Shown: positions 8,874 to 18,267, numbered from the stretch's first letter. The stretch is 64,000 bases of DNA from Pseudomonas chlororaphis (GCA_001023535.1 CP011020.1:3981734-4045733); one strand, 5' to 3'. The notes: generated by a model not told the origin, from the letters alone. Numbers and translations: made by a program.

Positions 8874-9611
8874 TCAGTAAGGGCTGGCGGTAGGCCGCAC
8901 GATCAACTCGCTGACGTCCACATCCGCCGGTTGCTCGATAGCATAGGCAATTGCCCGCGCGATGGCTTCGGCGGGGATGGCAATCCGCCGGAATTCGCGC
9001 ATTTCGGCGCGTCCCCCTTCATCGGAAATGCTCTCGGCCAGTTCCGACTCCGTTACGCCGGGAGAAATCACCGTCACCCGCACATCGCCGCCCACTTCCT
9101 GGCGCAAGCCTTCGGAAATCGCCCGCACCGCGTACTTGGTGGCGCAGTAAACAGCGGCGGTCGGGCTGACCGCGTAGGCACCAATCGAAGCGATGTTGAT
9201 GAACTGGCCACTGCGCTGACGCTGCATCAGCGGCAAGCCGGCAGCGATGCCGTGGAGTACGCCGCGAATGTTGACGTCGATCATGCGATCCCACTCCTCG
9301 ACTTTCAGTGCTTCGAGCTTGGAGAGCGGCATGACGCCAGCGTTGTTGATGATCACGTCAACCGTGCCGAAACGTTCGACGGCGAAATCGATCAGGTCCT
9401 GGACCTCTTCACGGCGGGTCACGTCCACGGTCTTGCAAGCGGCTTGCTGGTCGGCGGCTTCGAGTTCCTGCACCAACGCCTGCAAGCGGTCGATACGCCG
9501 GGCGCCAAGCACCACACGGGCGCCACGGGCGGCCAACAGTCGTGCGGCGGCTTCACCAATCCCGCTGCTGGCACCGGTGATCACCACTACTTTGTTTTGA
9601 ATATCGGACAT
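8874..9611 (-). CDS. SDR-family oxidoreductase
   Basis: A 245-residue classical SDR with [10 protein letters not shown] (cofactor binding), NNAG, a catalytic Ser in NIASIG and the YCATK Tyr-Lys pair. It is NAD(P)-dependent, with unknown substrate. The ATG at 9611 (MSDIQNKVV) has GAGGAA eight bases upstream; the frame is open further (to 9662), but that extension contains the ribosome-binding site. It is divergent from the AraC-type regulator at 9814, a common arrangement in which the regulator controls the oxidoreductase. Confidence 0.88.
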   Translation of the reverse strand: MSDIQNKVVVITGASSGIGEAAARLLAARGARVVLGARRIDRLQALVQELEAADQQAACKTVDVTRREEVQDLIDFAVERFGTVDVIINNAGVMPLSKLEALKVEEWDRMIDVNIRGVLHGIAAGLPLMQRQRSGQFINIASIGAYAVSPTAAVYCATKYAVRAISEGLRQEVGGDVRVTVISPGVTESELAESISDEGGRAEMREFRRIAIPAEAIARAIAYAIEQPADVDVSELIVRPTASPY

Positions 9612-9813
9612 GATGGTTTCCTCGTCTGGGTGTGTTGGCTCCCGGTAGGAGCGCTCTGACAAATCCAGATTAGGGAACCGACAAGGGTTGGGGTTAGCCG
9701 AATCCTCCTGTGCACTTGCACGATCCTGTAGCGATCACACCACCCCTGGCCGCCCGCCGCGCAATCGGTTTTACTAGCGCAGTTCACTCATCGGGTCAGG
9801 GAGATTGATCAGC

Positions 9814-10758
9814 ATGTCGGTATCGCCCATGCACAGTGCGCCAGACGACGGCGTCAACCAACGCCGCGCTGAATTGGCGGAGTTGATGAAGCGCTTCGCT
9901 CCGCAAGACGGTGTCTACTCCACCGCCATCGACACCTTGAACATTGTTCGCTGTGACCAACCCACCGATGCCTTGCACGTGGTGCACAAGCCGGGCTTGT
10001 GCGTGATCGTCGAGGGCCGCAAGGAGGTGCGCCTGGCGGACGAACGCTACGTGTATGACCCGCTCAATTACCTGGTGGTCTCCGTCACCCTACCACTGGC
10101 CGGCCAAGTGGTCGAAGCCTCTCCTGAGCGCCCTTACTTGTGCGTTCGCCTCGACATCGATCCGGCGCAGATCTGTCGCCTGATCGCCGACGCCAGTGCT
10201 ATCGGCGTACCGCCTCCGAAAACCGGCCGCGGCCTGTTCCTGGACCGCATCGACTCACCCTTGCTCGACGCCGTATTGCGTCTGTTGCGGCTGCTGGACA
10301 GCCCGGACGATATCGCCACTCTGGCGCCCCTGGCCCAGCAGGAGATTTTCTACCGGCTGCTGCGTGGCACCCAAGGCCAGCGCCTACAAGAAATTGCCAT
10401 CCCCGATACCCAGACCCACCGCATCAGCCGCGCCATCGAATGGCTCAACACCCATTACGCCGAACCGTTGAGCATCGACAGCCTCGCGCAAATGATCAAC
10501 CTCAGCCCTTCGGCATTGCATCACCGCTTCAAAGCCGTAACAGCCATGAGCCCGCTGCAATACCAGAAGCAGCTGCGCTTGCAGGAGGCCCGGCGATTGC
10601 TGCTGGCAGATAACAGCGACGTCTCGTCAATTGGCTACAAGATGGGGTATGAGAGCCCGTCGCAGTTCAGCCGGGAGTACAGCCGCCTGTTCGGTGCTTC
10701 TCCGAGCAAGGACATTGCCCGGCTGCGGGCCCAGGCGTTGCAGGTCGACAGCGCTTGA
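9814..10758 (+). CDS. AraC-family regulator (AraC_N type)
   Basis: A 314-residue regulator. An N-terminal cupin-like AraC_N sensing domain (about residues 25-180, with the characteristic KPGLCVIVEGRKEV and YLVVSVTLPLAGQV) precedes a C-terminal double HTH (SIDSLAQMINLSPSALHHRFK and DVSSIGYKMGYESPSQFSREY, about residues 215-310). GGGAG ten bases before the ATG at 9814 supports this start over a TTG at 9805. Family members of this subtype commonly activate neighbouring reductases or dehydrogenases; the divergent SDR gene is the likely target. Confidence 0.88.
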   Translation: MSVSPMHSAPDDGVNQRRAELAELMKRFAPQDGVYSTAIDTLNIVRCDQPTDALHVVHKPGLCVIVEGRKEVRLADERYVYDPLNYLVVSVTLPLAGQVVEASPERPYLCVRLDIDPAQICRLIADASAIGVPPPKTGRGLFLDRIDSPLLDAVLRLLRLLDSPDDIATLAPLAQQEIFYRLLRGTQGQRLQEIAIPDTQTHRISRAIEWLNTHYAEPLSIDSLAQMINLSPSALHHRFKAVTAMSPLQYQKQLRLQEARRLLLADNSDVSSIGYKMGYESPSQFSREYSRLFGASPSKDIARLRAQALQVDSA

Positions 10759-10793
10759 AGCCAGGCCGACGGATCGGCATTTTTCCACAGGCG

Positions 10794-10904
10794 AAAAAAA
10801 ACCCGCCGAAGCGGGTTTTTTGAGGACCAATTTGACTTCCTGTCTGGCATTCCTTGCCTGGTCCCATCATCCATGACCCCAAGCACTCCCTGTACTCAGT
10901 GGAT
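10794..10904 (-). ncRNA. rsmX: RsmX-like small RNA, downstream copy
   Basis: Read on the minus strand, about 111 nt run from a conserved TAATCT -10-like box (10911-10916) to a strong rho-independent terminator (CCCGCTTCGGCGGG plus U-tract). In between, four short hairpins present GGA in the loop: GUACAGGGAGUGC, UCAUGGAUGA, GGCAAGGAAUGCC and GACAGGAAGUC. Multiple GGA loops in an RNA of about 110 nt are the hallmark of the RsmX/Y/Z RNAs, which sequester RsmA/RsmE and relieve translational repression of secondary metabolism and exoproducts. A second, diverged copy lies immediately upstream. The 5' end is inferred from the -10 box and not measured. Confidence 0.85.
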
Positions 10905-10960
10905 GGACACAGATTAGGCCCACCGGTGATTCGAAAAAAGACGAGAAAGCAGCAGCGGCG

Positions 10961-10978
10961 TGTAAGCAATTCGCTATA
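10961..10978 (-). promoter_or_regulatory. GacA-box-like upstream element of the downstream rsmX copy
   Basis: On the plus strand the element reads TGTAAGCAATTCGCTATA. TGTAAG is a perfect half of the GacA box (TGTAAG-N6-CTTACA); the other half is degenerate. Its centre is about 66 bases upstream of the predicted RNA start, the usual distance for GacA-activated rsm promoters. The same block is conserved before the other copy. Confidence 0.7.
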
Positions 10979-11005
10979 CCGCTCTTTCTGACTTTTTGAT
11001 GGACG

Positions 11006-11119
11006 AAAAAAAAACCCGCCGAAGCGGGTTTTTCCAAGACCATTACGACTCCCTGTCGATAGCTATCCTTGCAAGGTCGATCGTCCCTGATCCTGAGCAC
11101 ATCCTGTGCATCAGTGGAT
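11006..11119 (-). ncRNA. rsmX: RsmX-like small RNA, upstream copy
   Basis: About 114 nt on the minus strand, with the same layout as the copy at 10794: the -10-like TAATCT at 11126-11131, then hairpins GCACAGGAUGUGC, GAUCAGGGACGAUC and CGACAGGGAGUCG, plus a CAAGGAUAG motif. It ends in an almost identical CCCGCTTCGGCGGG terminator. The hairpin stems differ between the copies by compensating changes while the GGA loops stay, as expected for selected RNA structure. The two copies are probably transcribed independently, since each has its own upstream box and terminator. Confidence 0.87.
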
Positions 11120-11175
11120 GGGGCCAGATTACGCTTCGGATCCAAAGTGCAATAGACGACATAGCTACTATTACG

Positions 11176-11193
11176 TGTAAGACATTCGCTATA
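11176..11193 (-). promoter_or_regulatory. GacA-box-like upstream element of the upstream rsmX copy
   Basis: TGTAAGACATTCGCTATA on the plus strand, matching the element at 10961 at 15 of 18 positions and at the same distance from its RNA. It has one perfect GacA half-site and one degenerate half. Confidence 0.7.
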
Positions 11194-11244
11194 CCGGTAT
11201 CCTCCAAAACCTTGCATATGCTCAGGTATGACAGCCAAGCCAGC

Positions 11245-11703
11245 TCAGGACTTGCTCAGGAACGCCTCGATATTGGCCATTTGCTCGTCCCAGCCACGGC
11301 TGTCCATACGAAAAGCCTTGAGCCGACGCGCCTCGGGAATGGCGTTGAAGCCGGACTCCACCACCTTCAGCAAGGTGCCGCCGTTCATGTCTTCGAGTTC
11401 GAATTGCACCCGTGTCTCGGGCTCCTGGGAGTAATCCACGTCGGGCTCGATGGCGTAGGGATGCCAACGAAACGAGAACACCCGCTCGGGCTCCACCCGC
11501 TCCACCGCCACGTCCCAGATGAGGTGTTGGTAACCTGGATAAGTGATTTGCCCCTGGGTACGCTCACCCGCCACGAACCGCTTCCCCTCAAGCGCGACAC
11601 CGAACCACTGCCCAAAAGCTTCGGCATTGGCCAAGGCTCGCCAGACTTGAGCCCGCGGGACCTTGAGCAGGATCTTTCTTTCAATGCGATCGGATGAATG
11701 CAT
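11245..11703 (-). CDS. SRPBCC (AHSA1-like) family protein
   Basis: A 152-residue START/Bet v1-fold protein of the activator-of-Hsp90-ATPase-like group. The landmarks are RKILLKVPRAQVWRALANAEAFGQWFG at the N-terminus and a C-terminal long helix GWDEQMANIEAFLS. The group binds hydrophobic ligands or acts as a cyclase or stress protein; nothing specific can be said here. It has an unusually strong ribosome-binding site (AGGAGGTGACC directly before the ATG), so high expression is plausible. It lies upstream of the two rsmX copies on the same strand, but each of those has its own promoter element. Confidence 0.85.
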   Translation of the reverse strand: MHSSDRIERKILLKVPRAQVWRALANAEAFGQWFGVALEGKRFVAGERTQGQITYPGYQHLIWDVAVERVEPERVFSFRWHPYAIEPDVDYSQEPETRVQFELEDMNGGTLLKVVESGFNAIPEARRLKAFRMDSRGWDEQMANIEAFLSKS

Positions 11704-11846
11704 GGGTCACCTCCTGTGTTCAACAGTAGGCTTGTAAGACCACAAGGCCAACCGGAAAGTTGTATCAGGTCGTTGTTTCCAGCCCGGTGCCCCTGACCGA
11801 TGTAAACTCCCCCAGCCATTTTTCATCCCTCAAGGAGAGACCCGGT

Positions 11847-12248
11847 ATGTCCCCACGCCTGCTTCTGGCCCTGACACCTCTGCTATTCATCAGCCCTGCC
11901 CAAGCCGACGACTGCGCCAATGCCATGACTCAAGGCGATATGAACCAATGCTCGGCCCAAGAGTACAAGGCGGCCGACAAAGAGCTGAATGACCTTTACA
12001 AGCAGATCACGGGACGCCTGAAGGACAATCCCGAGGCCAAGCAGATGCTGGTCAAGGCACAGCGCGCCTGGATCGCTTTCCGTGACGCCGAATGCGACTT
12101 CTCCACCTCCGGGGTCGAAGGCGGCAGCGTTTATCCACTGATCTACAGTACCTGCATGACCACGCAGACCAAGACACGGGTTGAAGCATTCAAGGCCTAC
12201 CTCAACTGCAAGGAAGGCGACTTGAGCTGTCCAGTGCCCGAGGCTTAA
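11847..12248 (+). CDS. LprI-family (DUF1311) secreted lysozyme-inhibitor-like protein
   Basis: 133 residues beginning with a signal peptide (MSPRLLLALTPLLFISPAQA, cleavage before DDC). The mature part shows the LprI/DUF1311 pattern: CANAMTQGDMNQCS, YKAADKELNDLY, QRAWIAFRDAEC and YSTCMTTQTKTRVEAF, with paired cysteines for disulphides. Proteins of this family sit in the periplasm, and some inhibit lysozyme. AAGGAG lies 11 bases before the ATG at 11847; an upstream in-frame ATG (11760) would disrupt the signal peptide and is rejected. A rho-independent terminator follows directly. Confidence 0.88.
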   Translation: MSPRLLLALTPLLFISPAQADDCANAMTQGDMNQCSAQEYKAADKELNDLYKQITGRLKDNPEAKQMLVKAQRAWIAFRDAECDFSTSGVEGGSVYPLIYSTCMTTQTKTRVEAFKAYLNCKEGDLSCPVPEA

Positions 12249-12261
12249 GCGCCCTGCCAAC

Positions 12262-12296
12262 AAAAAGGATGGCCTCTTCTAGGTCATCCTTTTTTG
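12262..12296 (+). terminator. Rho-independent terminator after the LprI-like gene
   Basis: The stem AAAGGATGxCC/GGxCATCCTTT with a short loop is followed by a run of T, 14 bp after the stop codon. Confidence 0.85.
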
Positions 12297-12312
12297 GGGC
12301 TGACTTTTTTCA

Positions 12313-12353
12313 GCGCAAAAACAAAACCCCAACTGCTTTCGCAATTGGGGTTT
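12313..12353 (-). terminator. rRNA operon terminator
   Basis: On the minus strand, AACCCCAAxTGC/GCAxTTGGGGTT forms a stem followed by TTTGTTTTTG, just downstream of the 5S gene. Confidence 0.85.
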
Positions 12354-12364
12354 CGGAATTTAAT

Positions 12365-12480
12365 CTTGACGATGACCTACTCTCACATGGGGAAACCCCA
12401 CACTACCATCGGCGATGCATCGTTTCACTGCTGAGTTCGGGATGGGATCAGGTGGTTCCAATGCTCTATGGTCGTCAAGA
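12365..12480 (-). rRNA. rrf: 5S ribosomal RNA
   Basis: The complement reads as a complete gammaproteobacterial 5S RNA. It has the 5' strand CTTGACGACCATAGAG, the core CCACCTGATCCCATCCCGAA, and the 3' strand GTAGGTCATCGTCAAG, which pairs with the 5' end. Ends are approximate by a few bases. Confidence 0.95.
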
Positions 12481-12615
12481 AATTCTTGAGCCAGCGCGCT
12501 TTTCAGCGTTCCAGCAAATCGGGTATGTGATCAGGTGTGAGCCGCAAACTTTCGGTTCGTTTCGTCTTCACCACACCGCAATCTGGCTTTCTAAGCGCAA
12601 ATTGCTTGGGTGTTA

Positions 12616-13890
<1,275 letters not shown>

Positions 13891-14224
13891 GAGACGCATG
13901 CAGAGCTTCGGCAAAATCGGCAAGAACAGCCGCATCGATGGGGTCGGTCTTGGCATTCTTGCCCATTGCTACGGCGAAGGCTCTAGCCCGGCGAGGGTTG
14001 ATCCTGAGCACATTGAAACCTGCCTCCTGCAGTGCTGCCATAACCTTTCGTTCATAGCCGCCCGTGGCTTCCAGTAACACCCGGCCAATCGTGTACGGGC
14101 TTAGCTGTTCGACCAGCTGTGCAAAACCCTCAGGCGTATTGGGGACCTCGTAGCCTTGGTTCTGTGGTCGAACCCAAACGACGAGATTTGATTTGGATAT
14201 ATCGATACCGACCCAGGAAATCAT
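13891..14224 (-). pseudogene. IS110-family transposase, N-terminal fragment
   Basis: 111 residues starting MISWVGIDISKSN. The whole DEDD RuvC-like catalytic set of IS110 transposases is recognisable: Asp in GIDISK, Glu in LLEATGGYE, and the two Asp in KTDPIDAAVLAD. The C-terminal Transposase_20 domain with its catalytic serine is missing. The frame runs into the 23S fragment at 13890 and stops 22 bases later, at 13868. Only the 5' third of the gene and its upstream non-coding end remain, so the element cannot transpose by itself. Confidence 0.88.
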
Positions 14225-14432
14225 GGCAAAACCCTCTTACACTCAGAAATGAGAGTGCTCTGGCTTTGCCCACGCTTGTGATTCGAGTGCCGCTCGTCCA
14301 ACTGTTCGGGCTTATGGGCCAGAGTAGAAAGGTAGATGGCAGCTTTGCTCCCACTCGTGCTTCAAGCACCGCGGACTCACAGCTTGCCATCTACCCCTCT
14401 CACCCCAGAGTTTATTCCCTTACTCAGACACA
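14225..14432 (-). mobile_element. IS110 left-end non-coding region, candidate bridge-RNA locus
   Basis: About 200 bp upstream of the transposase start that contain no gene but show strong structure. A 14-bp stem (GGTAGATGGCAGCT at 14331-14344 with AGCTTGCCATCTACC at 14381-14395, one bulge) encloses a perfect hairpin GTGCTTCAAGCAC (14357-14369). A second stem pairs GGCAAAACC (14225-14233) with GGCTTTGCC (14262-14270) around a CACTC/GAGTG stem. In the IS110 group this region encodes the bridge RNA that pairs with target and donor DNA. The outer boundary is set at 14432, where a REP sequence begins mid-motif. RNA boundaries and guide loops are not determined. Confidence 0.55.
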
Positions 14433-14643
14433 AGCGGGCTTGCCCGCGAAGGCGGTGGGTCAGTCAACTTCTTCATCAGCTGACCCACTGCATTCGCGAG
14501 CAAGCTCGCTCCCACAAGAGAATCTGGGGCGGGCACACATCTTGAGCCCACCCAATAACACTGTGGGAGCGGGCTTGCCCGCGAAGGCGGTGGGCCAGTC
14601 AACCTCTTCATCAGCTGATCCACTGCACTTGCGAGCAAGCCCG
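14433..14643. repeat. Two tandem REPINs (class B); the first is broken by the IS110 end
   Basis: Two near-identical units, each with class B arms of the type GTGGGAGCGGGCTTGCCCGC and an inner hairpin GTGGGTCAG...CTGACCCAC (or the GTGGGCCAG/CTGATCCAC variant). The first unit lacks its initial GTGGG and starts at AGCGGGC immediately after the IS110 end. The second, from 14573, runs up to the stop codon of the cupin gene. Confidence 0.88.
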
Positions 14644-14645
14644 TG

Positions 14646-15050
14646 TCAGTTCTTCAGGGGAATCAACACTGCTTCTTTCTCGCCCAACACCATGAACACC
14701 AGCAGCTTCGCCGGTTCGGTGGTGCTGGCATTCTTCGACACCAGGTGCTCGGAGCCTGCGGCTTCATACCAGAATTCGCCTGCCTTGTAAGTGATCGCCG
14801 GCTCACCTTTGACCTGGGAGGTGATGGCGCCTTCGAGTACATAGGCCATCGCCGTGCCCTCATGTTTATGGGCGATGGAGGATTGGCCCGGGGCGTAGTC
14901 CACGGTCAGCATCATGGCTTTTTTGCCGGGCAGGTTTTTCAGCGCTTTTTCCTGCAACACATTGACCTTTTCCGAAGGGGCCGCGTCGTGGGCGAGCACT
15001 GGGGTAACGGGCAGCAAGCTGAGGGCGGCGATCAGGTAGAGGGCTTTCAT
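14646..15050 (-). CDS. Periplasmic cupin-domain protein
   Basis: 134 residues with an N-terminal signal peptide (MKALYLIAALSLLPVTPVLA). A single beta-barrel cupin follows: motif 1 is HKHEGTAMAYVLEG near residue 63, and motif 2 is around AGEFWYEAAGSEHLVS. The two His of motif 1 and the later Glu and His are consistent with metal binding. Function is unknown. The frame extends upstream to 15104, but starting there would bury the signal peptide, so the ATG at 15050 is chosen. The ribosome-binding site is weak (AGGTCC). The stop codon directly abuts a REPIN. Confidence 0.8.
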   Translation of the reverse strand: MKALYLIAALSLLPVTPVLAHDAAPSEKVNVLQEKALKNLPGKKAMMLTVDYAPGQSSIAHKHEGTAMAYVLEGAITSQVKGEPAITYKAGEFWYEAAGSEHLVSKNASTTEPAKLLVFMVLGEKEAVLIPLKN

Positions 15051-15189
15051 GGCGGTAGGACCTTTTGGTTGAGTGGTTCTCGATGAACCCACCCTAAGCC
15101 CCATGTCCTGGCAAACAAACGTCCAATCTTTCGGAAGGTGGGTAGACCAATCGAGATCTACCCATACGCAATTGGCGAGCCCCGAACCT

Positions 15190-15278
15190 GTGGCGAGGGA
15201 GCTTGCTCCCGCTTGAGTGCGAAGCGCTCATAAAAGGGGCTGCTGCGCAACCCAGCGGGAGCAAGCTCCCTCGCCACG
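15190..15278. repeat. REPIN (class A)
   Basis: Inverted pair of GTGGCGAGGGAGCTTGCTCC palindromes with an inner hairpin, between the cupin and ABM genes. Confidence 0.9.
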
Positions 15279-15300
15279 GGTTTGTGTGCACGACGCGGCA

Positions 15301-15594
15301 TCAGACGATCGGAAAGCTGTTGAAGTCCACGCTGCGCGCCAGGCGGTTGTCGATCAGGCTGATGAAGCCCTGTACCTCGGGACAGTTGAAGTGGGCCTGC
15401 ATGGCCGCTTCCGACTGCCAGCGGCCGCTGACGCTCCAACGGTCGCCGTCTTCCGGGCAACGGTCGACCAGGTAGGCATCGCAGCCCGGCAGAGCCCGCA
15501 GGGTTTCGACGATCTGCTGCAACTGCCGGCCCAGTTCCTCCGAACGCCCGGCGGCGGCCTGCACTTCTACGGTATTGATCACGTGGCGAGACAT
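15301..15594 (-). CDS. Antibiotic biosynthesis monooxygenase (ABM) family protein
   Basis: A 97-residue dimeric alpha/beta-barrel (ABM) protein: HVINTVEVQAAAGRSEELGRQL at the N-terminus, then LPGCDAYLVDRCPEDGDRWSVSGRWQSEAAMQAHF. Members are cofactor-free monooxygenases or simple stress proteins; the substrate is unknown. AGGAG lies eight bases before the ATG. It lies downstream of, and on the same strand as, the mocR-type regulator gene, with 123 bp between them. Confidence 0.82.
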   Translation of the reverse strand: MSRHVINTVEVQAAAGRSEELGRQLQQIVETLRALPGCDAYLVDRCPEDGDRWSVSGRWQSEAAMQAHFNCPEVQGFISLIDNRLARSVDFNSFPIV

Positions 15595-15717
15595 TGTTCG
15601 GGCTCCTGAATCAAGTCGGACGGATGTTACTCAACCCTTGATGACACCCGTGCAGGATAAGCCCGTCGGGTCCATGCTCAAACAGCCAATGGGCCGATAA
15701 ATCCCCAGTCCAATGGC

Positions 15718-17151
15718 TCAGGCGACTTGCTGCAAGATGTCGCGCAGACGGTCCAGGGCGATGTCGATGTCCAGGGTCTCGATGGCGCCAAAGCCAAAGA
15801 ACAGGCCCGGTCGTACCGGCGTTTCATTGAAGAAGCCTTCGAGGCTGTACAGCCCGATCTCGGCTTTTTTCGCCAGTTCGATCACCAGCGCCAGGTCGAT
15901 CGGCACCTTGCACAACACCGCCATGTGGAAGCCGGCCGTGGTGGGCACGGCGTCGAACCACGGCGACAGATCCCCGGCCATGCGCGCCAGCAGGCGCTCG
16001 CGTCGACCGGCGTACAGCGTGTGGCAGCGGCGGATGTGCTTGAGCAAGCAACCCTCGGCGATGAACTTGGCCAGTGCCCATTGCGGCAGGGTGGAGGTGT
16101 GCTGGTCGGTGAGGCGCTTGGCCAGGATCACCGCTTCGAGGATCGCCGGCGGCAGGATGGCGTAGCCAAGGCGAAGTTCGGGCAGCAACGTCTTGGAGAA
16201 CGTGCCGACATACGCCACGATCCCGCGCTCGTCCATGCTCTGCAGCGAATCGGCGGGCCGGCCTTCGTAGCGGAACTCGCTGTCGTAATCGTCTTCGATG
16301 ATGATTGCCCCCAGTTCGTAGGCCCGGGCCAGCAAGGCTTCGCGGCGGGCCTGGCTCATGGGCATCCCCAGGGGAAACTGATGGGACGGCGTGACATAGA
16401 TCAGCCGTGTGCCGTCAGGAATCAGGTCCACGCGCATGCCTTGCTCGTCGACCGGCACCCCGGTCACCGTCGCGCCCTGGGAACCGAACAGCAAGCGTGC
16501 CGGCGGATAGCCCGGATCTTCCATGGCCACCAGGCTGCCGGGGCGGGTCAACACTCGCGAGATCAGGTCCAGGGCCTGCTGCGCGCCGTTGCACACCACC
16601 ACGTCATCGTCCTGGCAATTGACCCCGCGAGAAAACGCGATGTGCCGGGCAATGGCGTTGCGCAGCGCCGGCAGGCCTTCGGGCTGGCTATAGAAACCCT
16701 TGGCGCTGGCGATCTGGCGCAGTGCATGGGCGGTGCAGCGGCGCCAGTCGTCCAGGGGGAACTGGCCCTTGCCGGTGGCGCCGCCGATGAAGTCGTAGCG
16801 CAGGGCGCCTTCCAGGGTCGGATGGCGCATCAGGTCCGGCATGGTGCGCCAGGTCTCGACCACCTCGGCGCCGGCCAGCTCGCGGTGGCTTTGCTTGCGC
16901 ACGATCCGGGCCGGTCGCGCATTGACGTAGGTGCCCTTGCCGATGATGCCGGTGAGGAAGTTTTCGTAGGTCAGCTGCGCGTAGGTGTCGGAAACGGTCT
17001 TGCGGGAAATGCCCAGTTGCTCGGCCAGCAGGCGGCTGGGCGGCAACTGCGTGCCGGCGGCCAGACGACCGCCTTCGATGGCGCTGCGCAGTTGTTGATA
17101 CAGCTGGCCCGCCAGGTCCTTGCGGCCGTTGATGACAACATGAAGTTCCAT
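15718..17151 (-). CDS. MocR/PdxR-family regulator (GntR HTH + aminotransferase domain)
   Basis: A 477-residue MocR-type regulator. The N-terminal GntR winged helix (about residues 10-80) contains LYQQLRSAIEGGRLAAGTQLPPSR and SRKTVSDTYAQL. A type I aminotransferase-like domain follows (about residues 110-470) with the PLP-binding region IIEDDYDSEFRYEG and the lysine motif TFSKTLLPELRLGY. Such proteins bind PLP and regulate genes for B6 or amino-compound metabolism. AGGAG lies nine bases before the ATG. It is divergent from the AhpD-like gene at 17355, which is its most likely target. Confidence 0.9.
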   Translation of the reverse strand: MELHVVINGRKDLAGQLYQQLRSAIEGGRLAAGTQLPPSRLLAEQLGISRKTVSDTYAQLTYENFLTGIIGKGTYVNARPARIVRKQSHRELAGAEVVETWRTMPDLMRHPTLEGALRYDFIGGATGKGQFPLDDWRRCTAHALRQIASAKGFYSQPEGLPALRNAIARHIAFSRGVNCQDDDVVVCNGAQQALDLISRVLTRPGSLVAMEDPGYPPARLLFGSQGATVTGVPVDEQGMRVDLIPDGTRLIYVTPSHQFPLGMPMSQARREALLARAYELGAIIIEDDYDSEFRYEGRPADSLQSMDERGIVAYVGTFSKTLLPELRLGYAILPPAILEAVILAKRLTDQHTSTLPQWALAKFIAEGCLLKHIRRCHTLYAGRRERLLARMAGDLSPWFDAVPTTAGFHMAVLCKVPIDLALVIELAKKAEIGLYSLEGFFNETPVRPGLFFGFGAIETLDIDIALDRLRDILQQVA

Positions 17152-17354
17152 ACCCGCAGGCTCCTGGGCGATTGCTGGCGGCCAGCGTCAAAGGCGCAAG
17201 ATTACCCGCATTGTGCCGCGGCTTTGAAGTTGCGTGGAGAAAATCCCGCCGATTGGCCTGCTGCGTGCTGGTCCCGGATTTTTCGACGAATTGGACCTGT
17301 CGCCGAACGCCCCCAGGGCCTACCGTGAAAGCTTCAATCGCCACGGAGCCCGCC

Positions 17355-17795
17355 ATGAGCCCGCGTCTGGATTACTACAGTGCCTCCCCGGGGGCAATGA
17401 AAGCCATGATCGGCCTGGAAGCCATGACCAGTCGCCTGAGTATCGAGCCGGCGCTGCTGCACCTGGTCAAGATCCGCGCCTCGCAAATCAACGGCTGCGC
17501 CTTCTGCACCGACATGCATTCGGTGGAGGCGCGCCGCCTGGGCGAAACCGAGCGGCGTCTGTATGCCGTAGCGGTATGGCGTGACAGCGGTTTCTTCACT
17601 CCCCGCGAACACGCCGCCCTGGCCTGGACCGAAGCGGTCACGCGGCTGGTCCGAAGCCAGGTGCCGGACGACGTCTACGCCCTGGCCCGCGGCTGCTTCA
17701 GCGAGGAAGAGTTGGTAGACCTGACCCTGGCGATCAGCACCATCAGCAGCTGGAACCGCCTGGCGGTGAGTTTTCGCCAGCGTCCGGGCGGTTGA
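17355..17795 (+). CDS. Carboxymuconolactone decarboxylase/AhpD-like protein
   Basis: A 146-residue alkylhydroperoxidase-type all-helical protein. The redox motif CAFCTDMHS (CxxC followed by His) near residue 49 marks the AhpD-like peroxidase subgroup, as opposed to true decarboxylases. GGAG lies seven bases before the ATG at 17355; the frame is open upstream, but that part is the intergenic control region. It is divergent from the MocR regulator, an arrangement frequent in Pseudomonas and compatible with direct control. Confidence 0.88.
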   Translation: MSPRLDYYSASPGAMKAMIGLEAMTSRLSIEPALLHLVKIRASQINGCAFCTDMHSVEARRLGETERRLYAVAVWRDSGFFTPREHAALAWTEAVTRLVRSQVPDDVYALARGCFSEEELVDLTLAISTISSWNRLAVSFRQRPGG

Positions 17796-17845
17796 TGACC
17801 TGCCAACTCATGTCTGGATGCCATCCAGTGGCGAGGGCAGCATCG

Positions 17846-18187
17846 TCACTTGGGCAACGGTGAGTTGTTCGGCGCAGCAGGGGGGCGCTGCGGTTTCACC
17901 GAGTTGCCAAACGCATTGCCCATACGCACCCCGGTGGCTGCCGGGGTGACCAGGCCGAGGCTGTTCGGCGCGCGTTCGTTGACGGGTACGTCCAGCGCTT
18001 CCCGGGCCCGTTGCGCGGTAGCCGCCGCTTGCGGGTCATTGCCCATCTGCCGGCTCAGGCAGTTGTAGTCCGGGGTCTTGTAGCCGCCGACCGTCACCTC
18101 GATACACGCCGGCGCCTCTTCCGCCTGGGCCCAGGGCAGGGCCAGCAGCAGACCGAGGCCCGCTGTCATGCGCATCCACTGTTTCAT
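17846..18187 (-). CDS. Small secreted hypothetical protein
   Basis: 113 residues with a clear signal peptide (MKQWMRMTAGLGLLLALPWAQA). A short mature domain holds two cysteines (PACIEVTVGGYKTPDYNCLSRQM), and the tail is disordered and Pro/Asn-rich. GGAGG lies six bases before the ATG at 18187; a GTG one codon upstream is too close to the ribosome-binding site. Function is unknown. It is divergent from the vreA-like gene, with a 140-bp gap that contains a Pho-box-like sequence, so it could share phosphate control. Confidence 0.75.
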   Translation of the reverse strand: MKQWMRMTAGLGLLLALPWAQAEEAPACIEVTVGGYKTPDYNCLSRQMGNDPQAAATAQRAREALDVPVNERAPNSLGLVTPAATGVRMGNAFGNSVKPQRPPAAPNNSPLPK

Positions 18188-18267
18188 CACCGACCTCCTG
18201 GCCCGTCCCAGGGGGACGGTGCGTTGTCAGGGCATCAGTCTAGTGCGCTGCGGGGGATTTGTATCAG

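Noticed and set aside
10785..11050. The two CCCGCCGAAGCGGG hairpins as plus-strand terminators of the araC gene only
   Set aside because: The stem is symmetric and the first may serve both strands. However, the duplicated sequence upstream of each hairpin on the minus strand has GGA-loop RNA structure, which explains both better as rsmX terminators.
10794..11119. PrrF-type tandem iron-responsive RNAs
   Set aside because: No Fur box or PrrF core sequence is seen; the multiple GGA loops and TGTAAG boxes fit RsmX.
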